Shown here in pieces: positions 1 through 6,980 of a stretch of DNA of 6,980 nt. The notes under the pieces were generated by a model, which was not told where the DNA came from, ran no database searches, and saw nothing but the letters and a program-made list of their open reading frames with translations. Position 1 is the first letter of the stretch. Each line of letters begins with the position of its first letter. Source of the stretch: Rhodospirillales bacterium. Its GTDB lineage: Bacteria; Pseudomonadota; Alphaproteobacteria; Rhodospirillales; JASLLV01. The translations under genes and the position numbers were made by a program. The stretch lies in contig JASMAE010000143.1 of assembly GCA_030754475.1 (NCBI GenBank), forward strand, positions 1 through 6,980, written 5' to 3'.

Positions 1-193
1 GGCAGCGTCGCTGTCGCGGCGGTTGCTCCCACCACATCGAGTGCGACTTCGACGTCACCGACCAATAGCACTGCCCCGGCTTCTAGCGCAGACCCGGTGA
101 CGGTGATCGTCTCGCCGCCGAGAACGACGCGCACGGTCTCATCCTTGACCTCGAATGAGAGCCGGGCCTCGGCCGTGGGTGCGCGGGCGGCGC
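1..193 (-). other. Downstream flank with an unassigned open frame leaving the window
   Basis: No recognised gene lies after the sufA stop. On the minus strand one frame stays open from sufA to the window edge. A possible GTG start at 134 follows AAGGA by 7 nt and would give 44 codons, beginning VRVVLGGETITVTGSALE, with no stop before position 3. The peptide is rich in Val, Gly, Ala and Thr and uses codons such as CTA, TTG and TCT that look less GC-biased than the suf genes. It could be the start of another gene, a remnant, or chance. The plus-strand frame across the same bases is Ser/Thr/Pro-rich low complexity and less convincing. No hairpin with a T-run is seen after sufA, so the transcript may continue. 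Confidence 0.3.
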
Positions 194-523
194 TTATACG
201 GAGAAGCTCTCGCCGCAGCCACAGCGGGATTTCTCGTTCGGGTTGCGGAAGACGAATCCCGATTCCAACTTGCCCTCGACGTAGTCGACCTCGGCCCCGA
301 ACAGATAGATCACGGCCTTCGGCTCGATGCACACCGAGACCCCCTTATCCTCGACCACGTCCTCGCCGTCGCGCGGCGCGTCGGCGTATTCGACGACGTA
401 GCTGAGACCCGAACATCCCACCGTCTTGACGCCGATGCGAAGCCCGAACACCGGCTTCTCGCTGTTCGCGACCAGCGTTTGCACGCGGGCGGCCGCGGCG
501 TCCGTCAAACTGATCAACTGCAT
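194..523 (-). CDS. sufA: SufA-type A-type iron-sulfur carrier protein
   Basis: A 109-residue HesB/IscA-family protein that receives Fe-S clusters from the scaffold and delivers them to apoproteins. The three conserved cysteines are Cys37 (VGCSGLSY), Cys101 and Cys103 (SRCGCGESF). The 64-residue spacing from the first to the second matches E. coli SufA (Cys50 to Cys114). GLRIGVKTVGCSGLSY and FVFRNPNEKSRCGCGESFSV are typical. The start follows a strong AAGGAGG and gives a length normal for the family. As last gene of the SUF cluster the name SufA fits; sequence alone does not separate SufA, IscA and ErpA with certainty. It is the only gene here separated from its upstream neighbour by a long, repeat-rich gap, so its level may be set differently from sufBCD. 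Confidence 0.95.
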   Translation of the reverse strand: MQLISLTDAAAARVQTLVANSEKPVFGLRIGVKTVGCSGLSYVVEYADAPRDGEDVVEDKGVSVCIEPKAVIYLFGAEVDYVEGKLESGFVFRNPNEKSRCGCGESFSV

Positions 524-532
524 CGCCTCAAC

Positions 533-540
533 CCTCCTTC
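533..540 (-). promoter_or_regulatory. Ribosome-binding site of sufA
   Basis: GAAGGAGG lies 9 nt before the ATG at 523. It is the strongest Shine-Dalgarno in the operon and supports independent initiation of sufA after the long gap. Confidence 0.7.
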
Positions 541-620
541 GCCGGCGCCCTCGCGCCTCATCGCTCCTGCGGCGGCGGCCACGCGCCGCGTGCTCCTGCG
601 GCGGCAGCCACGCGCCGCGT
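533..620. repeat. 29-bp tandem repeat array in the sufT-sufA gap, with SD-like cores
   Basis: Two adjacent 29-nt units, 563-591 and 592-620, differ only at one base (577 versus 606). A third, degenerate unit at 533-561 matches in 22 of 29 positions by hand alignment. Each of the two good units, with the next base, contains the perfect dyad CACGCG-C-CGCGTG (580-592 and 609-621). Read on the transcribed strand, each unit ends in a purine-rich core: GCAGGAGC twice and GAAGGAGG in the unit nearest sufA. That last core is the likely sufA ribosome-binding site. The array therefore looks like a duplicated leader that carries copies of a Shine-Dalgarno sequence. Confidence 0.85.
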
Positions 621-622
621 GC

Positions 623-1024
623 TCAATCCATGCCCAGCGCCAGCCGGGCGTCGTCGGACATCCGTTCCGGCGTCCACGGCGGATCCCACACCAGCTGCAC
701 GCTCACCTCGCCCGCAACCTCGATTGCCGCCACCGCGTCCGCCACCATCTGCAGCATTTCGCCGGCCACGGGGCAGCCGGGAGCGGTCAGCGACATGGTG
801 ATGGCCACGTCTCCGTTGTCCGCGATCTCGGTCTCGTAGATCAGGCCGAGGTCGTAGATGTTCACCGGAATCTCCGGATCAAAAACCGTCCTCAGCGCCT
901 GGACGACATCCGCCGCGCTCGCTATCGGACCGGCGTCCGGCGTGCGCGGCGATCCGGCGTGCGCCGAATACTCCTCGAGCGCCGGGGTCTCGAATCCTCC
1001 GAAAGGGGAATAGGGTTCGCTCAT
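623..1024 (-). CDS. sufT: SufT, DUF59/MIP18-family Fe-S maturation protein
   Basis: A 133-residue MIP18/DUF59-family protein of the type found in SUF operons. After an unconserved N-terminal tail of about 35 residues come VVQALRTVFDPEIPVNIYDL, LGLIYE, MSLTAPGCPVAGEM with the conserved Cys84, and VWDPPWTPERMSDDARLALG near the C terminus. Relatives such as Staphylococcus SufT and eukaryotic CIA2 help mature Fe-S proteins when demand is high; the exact mechanism is not settled. I chose the ATG at 1024: GGAAG lies 6 nt before it, and upstream codons to 1231 are an Arg-rich frame overlapping sufU. It sits 29 nt after sufU, and a 5-codon frame in that gap ends in an ATGA overlap with this ATG. A 99-nt repeat-bearing gap follows before sufA. 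Confidence 0.94.
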   Translation of the reverse strand: MSEPYSPFGGFETPALEEYSAHAGSPRTPDAGPIASAADVVQALRTVFDPEIPVNIYDLGLIYETEIADNGDVAITMSLTAPGCPVAGEMLQMVADAVAAIEVAGEVSVQLVWDPPWTPERMSDDARLALGMD

Positions 1025-1053
1025 CGCTTTCTTCCCATCGCGCGCCAGGCGCC

Positions 1054-1524
1054 TCAGACTTCGTCCTCGGTCGAGACTTCCGCATTGCCTTCCATGGCGG
1101 CCTTCATGGTGTGCCACGCGAGCGTCGCGCATTTCACGCGCATGGGGAACTGGCGCACGCCCGAAAGCGCGGCCAGTCGTTCGAAATCGCCGTCGGCGAC
1201 GTCGATGCCGCCGCCTTCGTCCGAGGTGCACATCTCGTGGATCTTCTTAAACAGCTCCCTGGCCTCGGTCAGGGTCTTGCCGCGAAGCGCCTCGGTCATC
1301 AGCGAGGCTGAGGCCACCGAGATGGCGCAGCCGCGCCCCTCGAAGGCGGCCTCGGCGATGCGGTCGTCGGCACCGACCGTGAGGTAGACGTCGAGCTGGT
1401 CGCCGCAAAGCGGATTGTCCCCGTGCGCCGCGTGGGTCGGGGCGTCCGGATGATGGCAGTTCCGCGGATTCCTGCCGTGTTCCAGGATCACTTCCTGGTA
1501 GAGCTCGCGCAGATCGTCGGACAT
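1054..1524 (-). CDS. sufU: SufU, zinc-dependent sulfurtransferase/scaffold-like protein
   Basis: A 156-residue IscU-fold protein that starts MSDDLRELYQEVILEHGRNP. The conserved zinc-site residues are Cys40 and Asp42 (PLCGDQ), Cys66 (GRGCAIS) and Cys132 (RVKCATLAWH), matching B. subtilis SufU Cys41, Asp43, Cys66 and Cys128. The long segment between the second and third Cys (65 residues, against 42 in E. coli IscU) and Lys131 instead of the IscU His before the last Cys mark it as SufU type. In Gram-positive bacteria SufU takes persulfide sulfur from SufS and passes it to SufBCD, filling the role of SufE. Its place directly after sufS, sharing one base with the sufS stop, supports the same partnership here. 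A scaffold role is less likely. The larger open frame upstream is only antisense-like overlap in sufS. Confidence 0.95.
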   Translation of the reverse strand: MSDDLRELYQEVILEHGRNPRNCHHPDAPTHAAHGDNPLCGDQLDVYLTVGADDRIAEAAFEGRGCAISVASASLMTEALRGKTLTEARELFKKIHEMCTSDEGGGIDVADGDFERLAALSGVRQFPMRVKCATLAWHTMKAAMEGNAEVSTEDEV

Positions 1525-2791
1525 CAGCCGAAAAACTCCATTACCGATTCGAGCGCCGCGCCGAGGGCGTCCACCTCGGCGCGCGTATTGTACATGGCGA
1601 ACGAGGCGCGCGCCGTCGCCGTGACCCCGAGACGCTGCATCAACGGCTGGGCGCAGTGGTGGCCGGCGCGCACGGCGATGCCCGCGCGATCGAGCACGGT
1701 CGCGACATCGTGGGGGTGGACCGCATCGAGGGTGAACGCGACGACGCTGGACTTGGCGGGCGCCGTCCCGATGAGACGCAACCCGTCGACGGCAGCGAGC
1801 CGTTGCATGGCGTACTTGGTGAGATCCGCCTCGTGCGCTCCAATGCGCTCCCGGCCAACCGAGGCCAAGTAGTCGAGCGCAGCCCCGAGCCCGATGGCCT
1901 GGACGATGGGCGGCGTGCCCGCCTCGAACCTCGCCGGCGGCGGCGCCCAGGTGGTCTTTTCCAGGGTCACGCGCGCGATCATCTCGCCGCCCCCTTGGTA
2001 GGGCGGCATGGACGCGAGCAGCTCGCCCTTCGCGTAAAGGACGCCGATTCCCGACGGCCCGTACACCTTGTGGCCCGAAAACACGTAGAAGTCGCAGTCG
2101 ATTTCCTGCACGTCCACACCCAAGTGACAGGCCGCCTGGCAGCCGTCTAACAGGACCTTGGCGCCGTGGGCGTGGGCGATCTCGGCGATCTGGCGCGCCG
2201 GAAATACGGTGCCGAGCACGTTCGACATGTGGGAGATGGCGACCAGTTTGGTGCGTGGCGTGAACAGGCGCTCGAAGGCGTCGATCGGCAGCTCGCCGTC
2301 GTCGGTGACCGGCGCCGCCTTGAGCACCAGACCCTTGGCGTCGCGGGCCAACTGCCAGGGCACGATGTTGGAATGGTGCTCGAAGACCGAGATGATGATC
2401 TCGTCGCCCGGCTCCAGGAAATGCCGACCATAGGACGACGCAACCAGGTTGATGGCCTCGGTGCCGCCGTGGGTGAAGACGATCTCGCGGGCCGAACGCG
2501 CGTTCAGGAAGCGTCGCACGGTTTCGCGCGCCGCCTCGTAGCGTTTGGTCGCGCGTTCGCTCAGGTAATGGACGCCCCGATGCACGTTGGCGTACTCGTT
2601 CTCGTAGACGTCGCGGATGGTGTCGATCACGTGGCGCGGTTTTTGCGCCGACGCCGCGTTGTCGAGATAGACCAGCGGCTTGCCATGGACCTCGCGCCCG
2701 AGGATGGGGAAATCCCGGCGCACGCGCACTACGTCGAACGGGCGGGCTTCCCCGGCCGGTTTCAAGTCGACGCTGGTTGCACCATCGGTCA

Positions 2792-2792
<1 letters not shown>
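1524..2792 (-). CDS. sufS: SufS, group II cysteine desulfurase (PLP-dependent)
   Basis: A 422-residue class V aminotransferase-fold enzyme that converts cysteine to alanine and a protein-bound persulfide. Visible features are FPILGREVHGKPLVYLDNAA near the N terminus, THGGTEAINLV near 107-117, FEHHSNIVPW near 137-146, the PLP-binding Lys242 in FSGHKVYGPSG, the catalytic Cys380 in RAGHHCAQPLM, and RASFAMYNT near the end. His361 in HPHDVATVLD is 19 residues before the catalytic Cys, as His342 is in B. subtilis SufS, where it swaps zinc ligands with SufU; from memory E. coli SufS has Tyr there. DGCQAACH at 216-223 has two cysteines where relatives usually have DGAQA followed by a non-cysteine. 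I chose the ATG at 2792, which overlaps the sufD stop as TGATG; an in-frame ATG at 2801 would add MRL and cannot be excluded. The stop overlaps the sufU ATG in the same way. Confidence 0.97.
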
Positions 2793-4119
<1,327 letters not shown>

Positions 4120-4123
<4 letters not shown>

Positions 4124-4148
4124 CGCTGTCTCCGTTCGCGCCCTTCGC

Positions 4149-4152
<4 letters not shown>
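4120..4152 (-). other. Possible 10-codon mini-ORF linking sufC and sufD
   Basis: The frame ATG at 4152 to TGA at 4122-4120 encodes MSEGRERRQR. Its ATG overlaps the sufC stop as ATGA, and its stop overlaps the chosen sufD ATG (4123) as a second ATGA. It could pass ribosomes from sufC to sufD by termination-reinitiation. It could also be a chance frame, or the relic of an older sufD start lost to a frameshift. It has no Shine-Dalgarno of its own. The sequence is certain; translation is unproven. Confidence 0.3.
4129..4133 (-). promoter_or_regulatory. Ribosome-binding site deciding the sufD start
   Basis: GGAGA lies 5 nt before the ATG at 4123. This favours 4123 over the in-frame ATG codons at 4159 and 4219, which lie inside sufC and lack comparable sites. 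Confidence 0.6.
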
Positions 4153-4907
<755 letters not shown>

Positions 4908-4932
4908 CGTGCCTACTCTTTCTTGCCTTGTG

Positions 4933-4970
4933 CTCAAGGCCTTGCTTCGCACTCAAGGCCGTGCTTCGCA
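4933..4970. repeat. 19-bp tandem duplication in the sufB-sufC gap
   Basis: Two adjacent 19-nt units, 4933-4951 and 4952-4970, differ at one base. The plus-strand unit is CTCAAGGCCTTGCTTCGCA, and the second copy has G at unit position 10. The first copy contains the palindrome CAAGGCCTTG. The repeats fill half of the 76-nt spacer between the sufB stop and the sufC ATG. No function can be assigned; it may be a simple slippage duplication or may affect transcript folding upstream of sufC. Confidence 0.9.
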
Positions 4971-4983
4971 ATGTGGCCAGCGC

Positions 4984-6449
<1,466 letters not shown>

Positions 6450-6453
<4 letters not shown>

Positions 6454-6926
6454 ATCGCCGGCGTTTCGCCCAAGCCGCGCTCGCGCCCCTTCGCCGGCGG
6501 TCTTGGGAAACCGAAGGCGGGCGTCTCCGCGTCCACCATGTCGGCGAGCGTGACGCCGGTGAGCGCGCGGCGGATCACCTCGTTGACCCGGTTCCAGTGC
6601 CCGTTCATGGCGCAAACGGGTTCGAACTCGCAGTTCTCAAGGGCACCTTCGACACAGGCCGCGACCGCCACCGGCCCCTCGATGGCCTCGATGATCTCGG
6701 CGACGTTGATCGCGGTCGGCGCCCGGCTCAGTCCATAGCCGCCGGCGCGGCCGCGAAGCGCCAGCGTGAGGCCGCGCTGGGCCAAGATCTTCAGGAGCTT
6801 GGCGACGGTGGGGCCCGGAATCCCCGTGCGCGCGGCGAGCGCGGAAGCGGTCGTAACGCCGCCCGCCTGCGCCATCTCGGCGAGGATCACCACCGCATAA
6901 TCGGTTAGCTTGTTCAGACGAACCAT
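6450..6926 (-). CDS. Rrf2-family (IscR-like) SUF operon transcriptional regulator
   Basis: A 158-residue Rrf2-family DNA-binding protein. The N-terminal winged helix-turn-helix runs from about residue 1 to 70 (MVRLNKLTDYAVVILAEMAQ, then TGIPGPTVAKLLKILAQRGL and the wing RGRAGGYGLSR). The putative cluster-binding loop has Cys91, Cys99 and Cys105; E. coli IscR uses Cys92, Cys98 and Cys104 for a [2Fe-2S] cluster. It resembles the SUF-specific Rrf2 subgroup (TIGR02944-like) more than canonical IscR, with LTDY near the start and VNEVIRRALTGVTLADM near the end. I chose the ATG at 6926 because family members begin MxRLxKLTDY; an in-frame ATG at 6938 would add only MWCG and sit against the -10 box. 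The stop TGA overlaps the sufB ATG as ATGA. It probably senses Fe-S status and controls the operon, including itself. Family membership is clear; cluster binding and autoregulation are inferred. Confidence 0.93.
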
Positions 6927-6980
6927 GCCGCACCACAAATAGCACTATATTCGTACTGTTTTAAATATCGCCGAACCCCG
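6927..6980 (-). promoter_or_regulatory. Probable operon promoter/operator upstream of the Rrf2 regulator
   Basis: This stretch is clearly AT-rich compared with the GC-rich genes beside it. On the minus strand TATAGT (6949 to 6944) resembles a sigma-70 -10 box, which would give a leader of only about 11 nt before the ATG at 6926. No good -35 is seen at 16-18 nt; TTCGGC at 6975-6970 is a poor match with a 20-nt spacer. A dyad ATAG-TG-CTAT (6939-6948) overlaps the -10 box, which would suit repression by the adjacent Rrf2 protein. The promoter call rests on composition, position and a -10 match. The operator assignment is inference, because the site does not obviously match the E. coli IscR type 1 consensus. 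The window ends here, so upstream elements may be missing. Confidence 0.5.

Noticed and set aside
1..193. Rho-independent terminator after sufA
   Set aside because: Only a short GGCC-GA-GGCC inverted repeat is seen and no T-run follows, so a terminator cannot be supported.
514..561. Small gene of 16 codons just before sufA
   Set aside because: Its ATG is only 2 nt after GGAG, too close for normal initiation, and it overlaps the sufA start. It is noted only as part of the recurring 9-mer observation.
533..620. CRISPR array
   Set aside because: The 29-bp units are directly adjacent with at most one base between them, so there are no spacers. It is a tandem duplication.
155..1387. Plus-strand open frame of 410 codons across sufA, sufT and sufU
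   Set aside because: It crosses three recognisable minus-strand genes and their gaps, and its translation resembles no family I know.

Overview
The window holds one complete SUF iron-sulfur cluster assembly operon. All genes lie on the minus strand, so transcription runs from about position 6950 down towards position 1. In order of transcription the genes are: an Rrf2-family (IscR-like) regulator, sufB, sufC, sufD, sufS, sufU, sufT (DUF59/MIP18) and a sufA-type carrier. The high GC content, this gene order and the Rrf2 regulator heading a SUF operon suggest a GC-rich proteobacterium, most likely an alphaproteobacterium. That placement is inferred from layout, not from a phylogeny.

Layout: 6927-6980 is an AT-rich stretch that looks like the operon promoter and carries a small dyad. 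The regulator (6450-6926) overlaps sufB (4984-6453) by an ATGA. A 76-nt gap with a 19-bp tandem duplication leads to sufC (4149-4907). A 25-nt gap, bridged by a possible 10-codon mini-ORF, leads to sufD (2792-4123). sufD/sufS and sufS/sufU (1524-2792 and 1054-1524) each share one base in a TGATG. A 29-nt gap leads to sufT (623-1024). A 99-nt gap made largely of 29-bp repeats leads to sufA (194-523). Positions 1-193 hold an unassigned open frame that runs off the window. No convincing terminator is visible after sufA.

How the genes work together: SufS takes sulfur from cysteine as a persulfide and SufU probably accepts it as a zinc-dependent sulfurtransferase. The SufBCD ATPase scaffold builds the cluster. 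SufT and SufA help with maturation and delivery. The three-cysteine Rrf2 regulator probably senses cluster supply and tunes the operon. No sufE is present. SufU, together with a His in SufS at the position that swaps zinc ligands in Bacillus subtilis, points to a SufS-SufU system rather than SufS-SufE.

The core pathway is well known, and I do not see an undescribed system. The less ordinary features are in the junctions: short tandem duplications in the two longest gaps (one repeating a Shine-Dalgarno-like core), ATGA-linked mini-ORFs before sufD and sufT, and a recurring 9-mer AGCGATGAG around gene starts.
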